A stretch of 64,000 nucleotides of DNA from Lysobacter terrestris (GTDB taxonomy: Bacteria > Pseudomonadota > Gammaproteobacteria > Xanthomonadales > Xanthomonadaceae). Shown here piece by piece: positions 1 through 9,778 of the stretch. How positions within the stretch are numbered: position 1 is the first letter of the stretch; each line of letters starts with the position of its first letter. The stretch is taken from positions 124,001 through 188,000 of the forward strand of contig NZ_CP060820.1 of NCBI RefSeq assembly GCF_014489475.1. The letters run 5' to 3'. A program made the translations under genes and the position numbers. Below the pieces are notes generated by a model. That model was not told the DNA's origin. It searched no databases and worked only from the letters and a program-made list of their open reading frames with translations.

Positions 1-104
1 CTTCTCCTCTCGCCTGCAAGCGAGTGAATCACGCAGGCGCGAACAGCGTCAACGCGATGGTCCAGCCGCGCACGTCTGCGCTGCGCTTGGGGCGCTCCCT
101 GGCA
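1..104. other. Intergenic end of window, no gene seen
   Basis: This stretch lies downstream of alr and no reading frame in it has support. It holds a 7-bp inverted repeat (CGCCTGC at 11-17 and GCAGGCG at 33-39) that could form a weak hairpin after alr. There is no convincing T-run, so a terminator is only possible. Confidence 0.4.
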
Positions 105-1256
105 TCACGGTTCGACGCTGACGTACTCGCGCGGGATGCGGTCGTTGAGCCCGACCAGGATCTCGTAGGGAATGGTGCCGGCGGCCTGGGCCACCGCTTC
201 GGCGGTGATGCGTTCGCCGCCCTGGGCGCCGATCAGCACCACCTCGTCCTCGTTCCAGGCGCTGTCGTGGTCGATGTCGACCATGAACTGGTCCATGCAG
301 ATGCGCCCCACGATCGGATAGCGCTGGCCACGGACCAGTACATCGCCACGCGACGACAGCGCACGCGGGAAGCCATCGCCGTAGCCGATCGGCACCGTCA
401 CCACGCGCGTGTCGTGCGACGGCGCCCAGGTCGCGCCGTAGCTGACCGGATTGCCGGCCTTCACCACCTTGAAGTAGACCACCTTCGAAACCAGCGACAG
501 CGCGGGCTTCACCGCGACGGTGGCGCGGGCCGCCGGATCGGGCAGCACGCCGTACAGCACGATGCCCGGCCGGACCATGTCGAGGTGGGTCTGCGGGAAA
601 TGCAGCACGCCACCGGAGTTGGCGAGGTGGCGGATCGGCATCGGCGCGCCCGCGCGCTCGATGTGCGCGCAGGCCTCGAGGAAACGCTCCAGCTGCAACA
701 GCGTCATCGGCGATGCCGGATCGTCCGCGCAGGCCAGATGCGAGTAGATGCCCTTCACCACGCACCAGCGCGACGCGAGCGCGGCCTCGATGAAGGGCTT
801 GGCCGAATAGCTGTGGACGCCGATGCGCTCCATGCCGGTGTCGACCTTCAGGTGGATCACCGCCTTGCGCCCGACGGCTTCCGCCGCGGCTTCGGCCTGG
901 CGCAGCTTGTCGAGCGAGGAGACGGTGATTTCCAGATCGTGGGTGATGAACTGCGCCACCTGCGGGCCGAAGATCCCGCCCAGCACCAGGATGGGCACGG
1001 TGACCCCGGCCTGGCGCAGGGCGATGCCCTCCTCCACGAACGCCACGCCTAGCTGCTCGACGCCCTGCGCCTGCAGGTGCAGCGCCACCGGCACCAGCCC
1101 GTGGCCGTAGGCGTTGGCCTTGACGATGGCCATCACCGGCACGCCGACGTGGCTGCGGATGTTGCGGAGGTTGAACGTCAGGTGCTCGAGCTGGACCCGG
1201 ATGCGGGTCGGGCGCTCGCTGACGGCGGGCGGCATTACGCCGGTCGGATGGTGCAT
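105..1256 (-). CDS. alr: Alanine racemase
   Basis: Pyridoxal-phosphate enzyme that interconverts L- and D-alanine in the cytoplasm and supplies D-Ala for peptidoglycan. The protein has 383 residues, close to the usual 355-390. The PLP-binding motif VKANAYGHG puts the Schiff-base lysine at about K46. The second catalytic residue of the family, a tyrosine, sits in SYGATW at about Y273, and GYGDGFPR follows as expected. The fold is an N-terminal TIM barrel followed by a C-terminal beta domain. It is the last gene of the minus-strand run that starts with dnaB, an arrangement familiar from Xanthomonadaceae. ATG at 1256 is used; a second ATG seven codons in is possible. Confidence 0.97.
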   Translation of the reverse strand: MHHPTGVMPPAVSERPTRIRVQLEHLTFNLRNIRSHVGVPVMAIVKANAYGHGLVPVALHLQAQGVEQLGVAFVEEGIALRQAGVTVPILVLGGIFGPQVAQFITHDLEITVSSLDKLRQAEAAAEAVGRKAVIHLKVDTGMERIGVHSYSAKPFIEAALASRWCVVKGIYSHLACADDPASPMTLLQLERFLEACAHIERAGAPMPIRHLANSGGVLHFPQTHLDMVRPGIVLYGVLPDPAARATVAVKPALSLVSKVVYFKVVKAGNPVSYGATWAPSHDTRVVTVPIGYGDGFPRALSSRGDVLVRGQRYPIVGRICMDQFMVDIDHDSAWNEDEVVLIGAQGGERITAEAVAQAAGTIPYEILVGLNDRIPREYVSVEP

Positions 1257-1408
1257 TGGCGCTCTGGCTGGGCGATGGGAACGGGGGACCCGCTCATTCT
1301 ATGCGTCCTGTGCGGCCCCGCCGCGCGACCAACGGCACGCACGCAGTTGTGCGAGGCGACGCGGTTCTCGCGCGGCATCGCAACGCCAGCAGGCGTTGGC
1401 GCGCCGGC

Positions 1409-2062
1409 CTAGACCGCGTACCCGCCGCAGCTCTCCGCGTAGGTGTCGGTGTAGTCCAGCACGGACTGCACCGCCGCACGCCGCATCTCCAGGCCGTTGG
1501 GATAGCGCGCGATGGTGTCGCGTGGCTTGCGGAAGATCTCGCACCACTCCGATTCCTCCTTCGACTGTGCGATCACCAGCGCATGCACCAGCGAGATGAC
1601 GAAGAATTCCGGCGACTGCCGCTCGGCCTGCGCGAGCAGGAGTTCGGCGCGGCGCGTGTCGTAGTACTCGTCCGTCGCCCACATGTAGCCCACCGCGAAC
1701 AGCACGCGCGAGGAGCCCTTGCCGGCGCGGAAGCGCTGGTAACCGTGCGGATCGGTCTTCTTCAGGCGCTGCAGCAGGAGCAGGTGGTTGTCGAGGGTCC
1801 GCCCCAGCGCATTGATGACCGCGGCGGCTTCATCGTAGGACGTGCCCGGATCGAGGATGTAGTCGGCGAGTTCGTCGTCCAGCGCGCTGACTTCATGCGC
1901 CTTCCTGACCTGCGGCAGATCGAGGTAGGCCTCATAGATCAGGCCGGACGTCACCGGCGAATGCGCGTGTGACGGTGGCGCCAGCAGGACTCCCACGAAC
2001 AGGACGCCTGTGAGCAGGATCGGAATCCACGCGAACCGCTTCACGACCGCACCGTCGACCAT
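1409..2062 (-). CDS. Secreted hypothetical protein
   Basis: The product has 217 residues and I do not recognise its family. The N-terminus has a basic stretch, a hydrophobic segment (about residues 10-30) and a likely signal-peptidase site after PPSHA, so it is probably periplasmic. The rest is mostly helical-looking and polar, with two cysteines (WCEIF and SCGGY near the C-terminus) that could form a disulfide. It lies 33 nt after dnaB and 150 nt before alr on the same strand, so it may be cotranscribed with either. Nothing visible gives a function. Confidence 0.75.
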   Translation of the reverse strand: MVDGAVVKRFAWIPILLTGVLFVGVLLAPPSHAHSPVTSGLIYEAYLDLPQVRKAHEVSALDDELADYILDPGTSYDEAAAVINALGRTLDNHLLLLQRLKKTDPHGYQRFRAGKGSSRVLFAVGYMWATDEYYDTRRAELLLAQAERQSPEFFVISLVHALVIAQSKEESEWCEIFRKPRDTIARYPNGLEMRRAAVQSVLDYTDTYAESCGGYAV

Positions 2063-2095
2063 CGGCTGCCTCCATGCATCGGGATAGGCAGCCAG

Positions 2096-3508
2096 TTATT
2101 CGAAGCTGCCGACCGAATCGTGCGAGAGGTTGTCGAAGCGGGTGTACTCGCCGAAGAACTTCAGCTTGAGCGAACCGGTGGGACCGCTACGCTGCTTGCC
2201 GATGATGACTTCGGCCAGGCCCTTGTCCGGCGAGTTTTCCTTGTTGTAGTAGTCGTCGCGGTAGATGAACATGATCATGTCCGCGTCCTGCTCGATGGCG
2301 CCCGATTCGCGCAGGTCGGCCATCACCGGGCGCTTGTCGGTACGCGTCTCCAGCGAGCGGTTGAGCTGCGACAGCGCGATCACTGGCACCTGCAGCTCCT
2401 TGGCCAGGCCCTTGAGCGAACGCGAGATCTCCGAGATTTCCGTCGCGCGGTTTTCGCTGTTGCCGGGCACCGCCATCAGCTGCAGGTAGTCGATCACGAT
2501 CAGGCCCAGGCCGTGCTCGCGCTTGAGGCGGCGCGCCTTGGCGGCCAGCTTGACCGGCGACATGCCCGGTTCGTCGTCGATGAAGATCTTGGCTTCGCGC
2601 AACTGGCGGATCGCGCTGGTGACGCGACTCCAGTCCTCGTCCTCGAGTTGGCCGGTACGCAGGCGTTGGGCGTTGACGCGGCCGACCGAGGAGATCAGGC
2701 GCATCGCCAGCTGGCTGGCCGACATTTCCATCGAGAACACCGCGACCGGCAGCTTGCTGCGGAACGCGGCGTATTCGGCCATGTTCAACGCCAGCGTGGT
2801 CTTGCCCATGGCCGGACGCGCAGCGAGGATGATCAGGTCGGTCTTCTGCAGGCCGGCGGTCATCATGTCCAGCTCGGTGTAGCCGGTCGACAATCCGGTG
2901 ACGCCGTCGCCATTGGCGTAACGGGTCTGCAGGACGTCGAAGGCTTCCGCCAGCGCCTTGGTCACCGGGGTGAAGTCGGTCTTGCCCTCGGAATTGGCCT
3001 GGGCAATGGCGAGCACCTGGCGCTCGGCGTCCTCGAGGATCTCGCCGCTGTCGCGGCCCTCGGGCTGGAAGCCGTTGTTGACGATCTCGGTGCCGACGTC
3101 GATCAGCTGACGCAGGATCGCCTTGTCGCGCACGATGTCGGCGTAGGCGACGATGTTCGCCGCCGACGGCGTGCTGCTGGCCAGCTCGATCAGGTACGCA
3201 CCGCCGGCGACCTGTTCGCTCATGCCCATCGAGTCGAACCACTCGCCCAGCGTCACCGCGTCGTAGGGGCGGTTCTTCTCGGCCAGTTCGCGGATGGCGC
3301 GATAGATCAGCTGGTGGTCGCGACGGTAGAAGTCGGCGTCGGTGATGCGGTCGGCGACGCGATCCCATGCATCCGGCGCGAGCATCAGGCCGCCGAGCAC
3401 GGCCTGCTCGGCCTCGATCGATTGCGGCGGGACGCGCAGCTGCTCGATGTTCTTGTCGCGGCGGGTCTGGAAGGCGGAATCGGGGCGCGTTCCCTGGCGT
3501 GCGCTCAT
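2096..3508 (-). CDS. dnaB: Replicative DNA helicase DnaB
   Basis: Hexameric 5'-3' helicase of the replication fork, loaded at oriC and partnered with DnaG primase. The protein has 470 residues. The N-terminal primase-interaction domain starts at RVPPQSIEAEQAVLGG; the RecA-like ATPase domain has Walker A in AARPAMGKTT (about residues 229-238) and Walker B in VIDYLQLM (about 330). The frame stays open 50 codons further upstream, but ATG at 3508 is chosen because AGGGGAG lies about 11 nt before it and conserved sequence begins just after. It follows the rplI terminator. Confidence 0.97.
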   Translation of the reverse strand: MSARQGTRPDSAFQTRRDKNIEQLRVPPQSIEAEQAVLGGLMLAPDAWDRVADRITDADFYRRDHQLIYRAIRELAEKNRPYDAVTLGEWFDSMGMSEQVAGGAYLIELASSTPSAANIVAYADIVRDKAILRQLIDVGTEIVNNGFQPEGRDSGEILEDAERQVLAIAQANSEGKTDFTPVTKALAEAFDVLQTRYANGDGVTGLSTGYTELDMMTAGLQKTDLIILAARPAMGKTTLALNMAEYAAFRSKLPVAVFSMEMSASQLAMRLISSVGRVNAQRLRTGQLEDEDWSRVTSAIRQLREAKIFIDDEPGMSPVKLAAKARRLKREHGLGLIVIDYLQLMAVPGNSENRATEISEISRSLKGLAKELQVPVIALSQLNRSLETRTDKRPVMADLRESGAIEQDADMIMFIYRDDYYNKENSPDKGLAEVIIGKQRSGPTGSLKLKFFGEYTRFDNLSHDSVGSFE

Positions 3509-3726
3509 CGGTGCGGTAACTCCCCTGGTCGAACCGTCGTGGCGGTCCGCTTCTTGTAAGTAAGGATGCAGCTGGCCGGTCATCCTAGTCGCCCCGTTCG
3601 CGATGCGTTGCAGACAACTCTGTGGATAACCGGTGGGCATCGCAGAGAGTGAGACCACAAGCCATGCCAGCAGCGGTCAGGCCGATGGTTGCCGACGAGC
3701 GGCGGCGATGCGTTGGAAAATTGGCC

Positions 3727-3760
3727 GGAAAAAGAAACGGGCGCCCGGTGGGCGCCCGCT
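3727..3760 (-). terminator. Rho-independent terminator after rplI
   Basis: Read on the minus strand, GGGCGCCC, a short loop and GGGCGCCC are followed by a T-rich tail (TTTCTTTTT). It lies just after the rplI stop and before dnaB, so it should end the rpsF-rpsR-rplI transcript. Confidence 0.85.
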
Positions 3761-3781
3761 TCGGGTCACGCTTTACGCGGT

Positions 3782-4234
3782 TTAGGCGACTTCGCCGACC
3801 ACGATCACCTTGACGGTGGCATTGATGTCGGCGTGCAGGTGCACCACGACTTCGTGCTCGCCGGTGCGGCGCAGCGGGCCTTCGCCCAGCACCACTTCCG
3901 ACTTCTCGACCTTGTGGCCGTGCTTGGTCAGCGCTTCGGCGATGTCGCGCGGGCTGATCGAGCCGTACAGCTTGCCTTCGGTCGAGGCATTGGCGGTGAG
4001 GGTGACTTCAACGCCTTCCAGCGCGGCCTTGCGGCCTTCGGCGCCGTCCAGCTGGGCCTTGGCCTTGGCTTCGTACTCGGCGCGCTTGGCTTCGAAATCG
4101 GCCAGGTTCGCGGCGGTGGCCGGCACGGCCTTGCCCTGCGGGACCAGGAAGTTGCGGCCGTAACCCGGCTTGACGTTGACCTTGTCGCCGAGCTTGCCGA
4201 GGTTGGTGACGTTCTGCAGGAGGATCAGTTGCAT
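3782..4234 (-). CDS. rplI: 50S ribosomal protein L9
   Basis: Large-subunit protein bound near the L1 stalk on 23S rRNA. The 150 residues match the family (148-150). The N-terminal RNA-binding domain begins MQLILLQNV and carries the signature [13 protein letters not shown]; a long central helix (about residues 45-75) connects to the C-terminal domain with LYGSIS. It is the last gene of the S6-S18-L9 operon, separated from rpsR by 141 nt that contain a dispersed palindromic repeat. A strong terminator follows. Confidence 0.98.
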   Translation of the reverse strand: MQLILLQNVTNLGKLGDKVNVKPGYGRNFLVPQGKAVPATAANLADFEAKRAEYEAKAKAQLDGAEGRKAALEGVEVTLTANASTEGKLYGSISPRDIAEALTKHGHKVEKSEVVLGEGPLRRTGEHEVVVHLHADINATVKVIVVGEVA

Positions 4235-4303
4235 GGTGTTGCTCCGTATTCGTTAGCGGCGACTTGCGCCGCAACTGGGGCTGTCCGAATGGACGGTTTT
4301 GCC

Positions 4304-4366
4304 GTCATTCCGAACAACGTGAGGAACCTGCCGTCAAAGCAGGTCCCCCGCTGCGCTCGGGATGAC
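4304..4366. repeat. Dispersed palindromic repeat, family A, full copy
   Basis: A 63-bp imperfect inverted repeat that starts GTCATTCCGA and ends TCGGGATGAC, with internal complementary blocks (AACCTGC and GCAGGT), so the whole element can fold into one long hairpin. It lies between rpsR and rplI inside the ribosomal operon. Related full or half copies occur at 14662-14713, 18477-18509, 54893-54988 and 63293-63326. Confidence 0.85.
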
Positions 4367-4375
4367 AGCGCGTAA

Positions 4376-4606
4376 TTACGCGTTGTGGTTGTCGGTGTAC
4401 GGGATCAGGGCCAGGAAACGGGCGCGCTTGACGGCCGTTGCCAGCTGGCGCTGGTACTTCGACTTGGTGCCGGTCACGCGGCTCGGCACGATCTTGCCGG
4501 TCTCGGTGAGGTACTGGCGCAGGGTGTTGAGATCCTTGTAATCGATCTCCTTGACGCCTTCGGCCGTGAACTTGCAGAACTTGCGGCGACGGAAAAACTT
4601 GGACAT
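4376..4606 (-). CDS. rpsR: 30S ribosomal protein S18
   Basis: Small-subunit protein that pairs with S6 on the platform of the 30S subunit. The 76-residue length and the motifs [15 protein letters not shown] and [20 protein letters not shown] are typical. It lies 11 nt after rpsF in the S6-S18-L9 operon, the conserved arrangement. One cysteine is left in the N-terminal RRRKFCKF motif. Confidence 0.98.
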   Translation of the reverse strand: MSKFFRRRKFCKFTAEGVKEIDYKDLNTLRQYLTETGKIVPSRVTGTKSKYQRQLATAVKRARFLALIPYTDNHNA

Positions 4607-4617
4607 GTCAGTGCTCC

Positions 4618-5031
4618 TTAGGCGGCTTCGGCTTCGGCGGAATCGGCGCTGCCGACGGCGCTGTCGCTCTCGTCGTCACGGCGGCGACGTTCGGGCTTGT
4701 CGCCCTTCTCGTCCTTGAACTTCATGATCAGGGACTGCTCGGTGTCGGCCGCGTCGCGCTTCATGACCAGGTGGCGCAGCACCGCGTCGTTGAAGCGGAA
4801 ACCGTCGACCAGCTCGTTCAGAACGCTCTGGGTGCACTCGATGTTGAGCAGGACGTAGTGGGCCTTGACCAGGTTCTCGATCGGATAGGCCAGCTGGCGG
4901 CGGCCCCAGTCTTCGAGACGGTGGACCTTGCCGTTGCCGGCTTCGATGAGCGACTTGTAGCGCTCGATCATGGCCGGCACCTGCTCGCTCTGGTCCGGAT
5001 GGACCAGGAACACGACTTCGTAATGACGCAT
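4618..5031 (-). CDS. rpsF: 30S ribosomal protein S6
   Basis: Small-subunit protein that binds 16S rRNA together with S18. The start [18 protein letters not shown] and the core motif [14 protein letters not shown] identify it. At 137 residues it carries a charged C-terminal tail rich in Glu, Asp, Arg and Ala after the ferredoxin-like domain, as in many gammaproteobacteria. It is the first gene of the operon with rpsR and rplI. A GC-rich leader of about 105 nt and a plausible sigma-70 promoter lie upstream. Confidence 0.98.
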   Translation of the reverse strand: MRHYEVVFLVHPDQSEQVPAMIERYKSLIEAGNGKVHRLEDWGRRQLAYPIENLVKAHYVLLNIECTQSVLNELVDGFRFNDAVLRHLVMKRDAADTEQSLIMKFKDEKGDKPERRRRDDESDSAVGSADSAEAEAA

Positions 5032-5137
5032 TGGTTGTTTCCTTGTGGATGCCGGGCGCTGGAGCGGCCCGGGCAGCCCCCCGGCGGCCGGGATGGCCGC
5101 GGTGGAGCAAGGTCCCCCACGGCCGGAGCCGCGGGAG
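5032..5137 (-). promoter_or_regulatory. Candidate structured rpsF leader
   Basis: The untranslated leader of rpsF is very GC-rich. Read on the minus strand it contains a stem CCGCGGC / GCCGTGG closed by a UCCG tetraloop, then further GC-rich inverted sequence, then AAGGAAAC before the ATG. S6-S18 operons in many bacteria carry an autoregulatory leader bound by the S6:S18 pair. I see a suitable structure but have not matched the consensus. Confidence 0.4.
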
Positions 5138-5143
5138 CCGGAA

Positions 5144-5173
5144 ATTATGGCAGGGTCAATGGCTTAGGTGCAA
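5144..5173 (-). promoter_or_regulatory. Probable sigma-70 promoter of rpsF operon
   Basis: On the minus strand TTGCAC (5173-5168) and CATAAT (5149-5144) are separated by 18 nt. It is the only good match upstream of rpsF and leaves a leader of about 105 nt. Confidence 0.6.
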
Positions 5174-5257
5174 ACCGGGCCGCAAGCGCAGGGCGGGCCC
5201 TGCCCGTCGAATCCGCGAATCCAGCGCCCCTAACGCCTGATACGCCCCGATTGCGGG

Positions 5258-7030
5258 TCAGGGGGGCCCGCCCTGCCCCTGCCTCCCCGCGATCCAGGCG
5301 TCGATATGCCGCTCCAGCGCCTGCAACGGCACCGAGCCGGTAGCCAGGACCTCGTCGTTGAACTCGCGCACATCGAAGCCCTCGCCCAGCCGGGCCTTGG
5401 CCCGCGCCCGCAGCTCGGAAATCTTCAGCTGGCCGATCTTGTAGGCCAGCGCCTGGCCCGGGGTGCCGATGTAACGGTCGATCTCGTTGACGATGTCCTG
5501 GTCGGTCTTGGGGGCGTTGTCCTTGAAGTAGGCGATCGCCTGCTCGCGGCTCCAGCCCTTGGCGTGCATGCCGGTGTCGACCACCAGCCGCACCGCGCGC
5601 CACATCTCATAGGCCAGCTGGCCCATCCGGTCGTAGGGATCGTCGTACAGCCCCATGTCGAAGCCCAACTGTTCGGCATACAGGCCCCAGCCCTCGCTGT
5701 AGGCGACGAAGTAGGCGGTGCGGCGGAACATCGGCGCATCCGGCAATTCCAGCGAACGCGCGAACTGGAAGTGGTGGCCCGGCACCGCCTCGTGCAGCGA
5801 CAGCGGCATCATTTCCCAGGTCGGGCGCACTTCGGGCTTGTACAGGTTCACGTAATAGAAGCCGGCGCGGCTGCCGTCGGAGGCCCCCGGCTGGTAGTAC
5901 GCGGTGGTGGTGTCCGGCGCGAGGTTGTCCGGGATCGGGCGCACGCCGTAGGGCTGGCGCGGGATGGTCCGGAACGCCTTCACCAGCTCGGGATCGATGC
6001 GCTTGGCGACCTCGCGGTAGTGGGTGAGCAGCGCCTGCGGGGTCTTGTCGAAGAAGCGCGGGTCGGTGCGCAGGAAGTCGAAGAACTCGGCCAGCGAGCC
6101 CTTGAAGCCGACTTCCGCCTTGATCTTCTCCATCTGTGCGCGGATGCGCGCCACTTCCTTCAGGCCGAGCGCATGGATCTGCTCGGCGGTCAGGCCAGTC
6201 GTCGTGTAGTAGCCCGCGAGGTAGTCGTAGTACGCCTTGCCATCGGGCAGGTCGGTCGCCGCGATCGAGTCGCGCGCCTTCGGCAGGTATTCGTCGTTGA
6301 AATAGGCCTGGAGCGCGCGATACGCCGGCACGATGCGTGTGCGGATGATGCGTTGGGCGTCGGCCTGCAACCCGGCGCGGTCGGCCTCGGGCACGCCATC
6401 GCGGAATTTCTGGAAGGGTCGGTAGAACGGGCTTTGCGCCGGATCTTCGACGATCTGCGCGGCGATCTGCCGCGGTACGCGCTGCATCAGCACCTTGGGC
6501 GGCAGGTTGCCCGCCTTCACGCCTTCGCGCATCAGGACGATGGTCTGCTCGACCTCCACCGGCACGGCGTCCATGCGCTTGAGCCAATCGCGGTAATCCT
6601 TGGAAGTCGCGAACGGCAGCACTTCGGCCACGCCGTCGAGGGTCTGTACGCCGCCCTGGTGGCTGATCGGCTGCAGGTAGGTGCGGAACTTCTGGCCCTC
6701 GACCGATTTCTCCTGCAGCCACAGGAAGGTGTCGTAGTTCAGCTGCTCGGCCGGCGACAGCGCATTGCGATCGATGGCGCGGATGCGCGCCAGGGCGGCA
6801 CGGTCGGCCGCCTGGCTGGCCGCGATGGCGGCAAGGCTGGCATCGGACCAGCGATCGTTGTAGCGCGTATCGCCCTGGTAGCTGGCGTTGACCGGGTTCT
6901 CGCGCAGGCCGCGCTCCCATTCCTCGTCGAAGAGCTGGTGCAGTGCACGCACGGCATCGGCGGATTGGGCCTGCGCGGGCATGGCGCAGGCGACCAGCAT
7001 CGCCGCGGCCGCGGCAAGGTTTCGGAACAT
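5258..7030 (-). CDS. DUF885 family secreted metallohydrolase-like protein
   Basis: The product has 590 residues with a signal peptide (hydrophobic AAAAAMLVACAMPAQA, cleavage near residue 21), so it is probably periplasmic. The central-to-C-terminal region has the DUF885 hallmark HEAVPGHHFQ at about residues 410-419, an HExxxGHH-type zinc site, and downstream SEGWGLYAEQLG with a likely third ligand. Members of this family are widespread in Xanthomonadaceae and are often annotated as lipoproteins or peptidase-like proteins. The substrate is not established, and the protease role is inference from the metal site. It stands alone between rpsF and the iscA-like gene. Confidence 0.85.
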   Translation of the reverse strand: MFRNLAAAAAMLVACAMPAQAQSADAVRALHQLFDEEWERGLRENPVNASYQGDTRYNDRWSDASLAAIAASQAADRAALARIRAIDRNALSPAEQLNYDTFLWLQEKSVEGQKFRTYLQPISHQGGVQTLDGVAEVLPFATSKDYRDWLKRMDAVPVEVEQTIVLMREGVKAGNLPPKVLMQRVPRQIAAQIVEDPAQSPFYRPFQKFRDGVPEADRAGLQADAQRIIRTRIVPAYRALQAYFNDEYLPKARDSIAATDLPDGKAYYDYLAGYYTTTGLTAEQIHALGLKEVARIRAQMEKIKAEVGFKGSLAEFFDFLRTDPRFFDKTPQALLTHYREVAKRIDPELVKAFRTIPRQPYGVRPIPDNLAPDTTTAYYQPGASDGSRAGFYYVNLYKPEVRPTWEMMPLSLHEAVPGHHFQFARSLELPDAPMFRRTAYFVAYSEGWGLYAEQLGFDMGLYDDPYDRMGQLAYEMWRAVRLVVDTGMHAKGWSREQAIAYFKDNAPKTDQDIVNEIDRYIGTPGQALAYKIGQLKISELRARAKARLGEGFDVREFNDEVLATGSVPLQALERHIDAWIAGRQGQGGPP

Positions 7031-7115
7031 GGGAGGCTCCCGGTGCGTAGGCCCCGGAGTCTAGCTTGGCGACTTGCGCCCTCCCCCTGTCGAAGGTTGG
7101 GCGGGACGACCGCGA

Positions 7116-7457
7116 TCAGGCCGCGCGGTCGGCTTCCGTGGTGAAGCTCTCGCCGCAGCCGCATTCGGCACTGGCGTTGGGGTTGCGGAACACGAACTGC
7201 TCGCCCAGGCGCTGCTTGATCAGGTCGATCTCGGTGCCGTCCACGAGCGGCAGGCTTACCGCATCGACATAGGTGCGCACGCCATCCTGTTCGAACACGG
7301 TGTCGCCTTCGCGCTGGTCCTTGGCCAGGTCGGCGAAGTGCTGCCAGCCCGAGCAACCCGTGCGGGTCACGCCGAAGCGCAGGCCGATCGCGTCGGGCGT
7401 CTCGGCGAGATAACGCTGGACGCGGGCGAGAGCGGCGGGGGCGAGGGTGACGGCCAT
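7116..7457 (-). CDS. IscA/HesB-type iron-sulfur carrier
   Basis: A-type carrier thought to hold an Fe-S cluster or iron and pass it to apoproteins. The protein has 113 residues from the ATG at 7457. The three conserved cysteines are present: C35 in TGCSGW and C99/C101 in ECGCGESF. The C-terminal sequence is closer to IscA than to ErpA, but no isc genes are nearby, so IscA against ErpA cannot be settled here. The frame is open 29 codons further upstream without support. It is divergent from asnS. Confidence 0.9.
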   Translation of the reverse strand: MAVTLAPAALARVQRYLAETPDAIGLRFGVTRTGCSGWQHFADLAKDQREGDTVFEQDGVRTYVDAVSLPLVDGTEIDLIKQRLGEQFVFRNPNASAECGCGESFTTEADRAA

Positions 7458-7628
7458 GCGGGACTCCGGAGTGGTGCAGGAATTATAGGCGGTGCGGTTC
7501 GGTGCGTCGCCGCAATCAGCCAACGGGAAGCCGCGGTTGCGCATGGTTCATGGGCGTACGCGGGCGTACGCGGGCGGTTAAACTGCCGCCTTTCCCCATA
7601 TCGGCCCGTGGCGGCCAGGATTCAAGGC

Positions 7629-9029
<1,401 letters not shown>

Positions 9030-9118
9030 TGGAAGATGCGCGGACTGGCGGCGCTCCTCGGCTTCCCTCGCGGCGCATGCCACGAAGTCACGTTTCCCAT
9101 CCGACGCCGCCTCTAAAA

Positions 9119-9148
9119 GCTGGATCCCGGCATGCGCCGGGATGACGA
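9119..9148. repeat. Dispersed palindromic repeat, family B
   Basis: A 30-bp element with a hairpin formed by GGATCCCGGC and GCCGGGATGAC around a 4-nt centre. A near-identical copy lies at 28590-28620. It sits between asnS and the following small membrane protein. Confidence 0.75.
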
Positions 9149-9155
9149 GTAAGAA

Positions 9156-9464
9156 ATGATCCTGTTCTTCGCCCTGGTTTTCGTCGCTGCCGCCATCACC
9201 GGTGCGTGCGCCTTCATGATCTTCTGGCCGCTGTCGCTGGTGCATATCCGCGACCGGCATCCGGAGATCGGTGCCCGGCTCGGCCCGGGCGCCTTCCTCA
9301 ACCCCACTGCCCTGGGTTGGCTGCTGCGTCGCGGCTACATCGCCGCGAACGACCGCAACCTCACCGGCCTGGCCTCGCCGGCGCGGACGTCGCTGCTGAC
9401 GATCATCATCGCCCTGGTCCTCGCCGGACTGCTGTGGGCCCTGTCTACGGTGGTTTCCGCATGA
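9156..9464 (+). CDS. Small membrane protein, two transmembrane segments
   Basis: The product has 102 residues with hydrophobic segments at about 3-24 and 78-99 and a hydrophilic loop between them (HIRDRHPEIGARLGPGAF). The layout recalls UspB of enterobacteria, but sequence similarity is weak and I do not claim it. It overlaps the next gene by 4 nt (ATGA), so the two are probably translated together, and it heads the packed plus-strand run that continues into the kynurenine genes. Confidence 0.75.
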   Translation: MILFFALVFVAAAITGACAFMIFWPLSLVHIRDRHPEIGARLGPGAFLNPTALGWLLRRGYIAANDRNLTGLASPARTSLLTIIIALVLAGLLWALSTVVSA

Positions 9465-9775
9465 ACCCTTCCGAACACGCGCACGACGAATGGTGGCTGG
9501 CCACGCTCGGCCGCACGCTGGTGTGGGCGCGCCTGCGGGTGCGCGAAGCCGGCACCGCCGAGGTCTTCGACAGCGACGGCGCCACCCTGCCCTACGACAG
9601 CGAGGACACGGCGCGCGCGGCCCTGATGGATGCCGAATTCGTCGCCCTCGACGGCCTCGATGCCGATGACGCCGCCGAACGCGGCTTCATCCTGGAAGAA
9701 CTGGTGCCGCCGCAGGCCGACGACGACGAAGTACTGCGCGGCCTGATGATCCAGAAGCTGCCCGCGCGGAACTGA
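9461..9775 (+). CDS. Acidic hypothetical protein
   Basis: The product has 104 residues, is rich in Asp, Glu and Ala, has no signal or membrane segment, and is probably cytoplasmic. I do not recognise a family. The ATG at 9461 overlaps the stop of the preceding membrane protein gene, and the following paiB-like gene starts 3 nt after its stop, so all three belong to one transcript. Confidence 0.7.
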   Translation: MNPSEHAHDEWWLATLGRTLVWARLRVREAGTAEVFDSDGATLPYDSEDTARAALMDAEFVALDGLDADDAAERGFILEELVPPQADDDEVLRGLMIQKLPARN

Positions 9776-9778
9776 CGC

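Noticed and set aside
49-765. A 238-codon minus-strand frame overlapping alr, and a start overlapping the alr stop
   Set aside because: The frame is a shadow of alr. The ATG that overlaps the alr stop (TGATG) is followed by a stop after 18 codons, so no coupled downstream gene exists.
7552-7571. Two tandem GGGCGTACGC units before asnS
   Set aside because: Two copies only, in GC-rich sequence, with no promoter relation that I can defend; mentioned under asnS but not claimed as a site.
9156-9464. Assignment of the small membrane protein as UspB
   Set aside because: The two-segment layout and size agree, but the conserved sequence of UspB is not clearly matched, so it is left unnamed.
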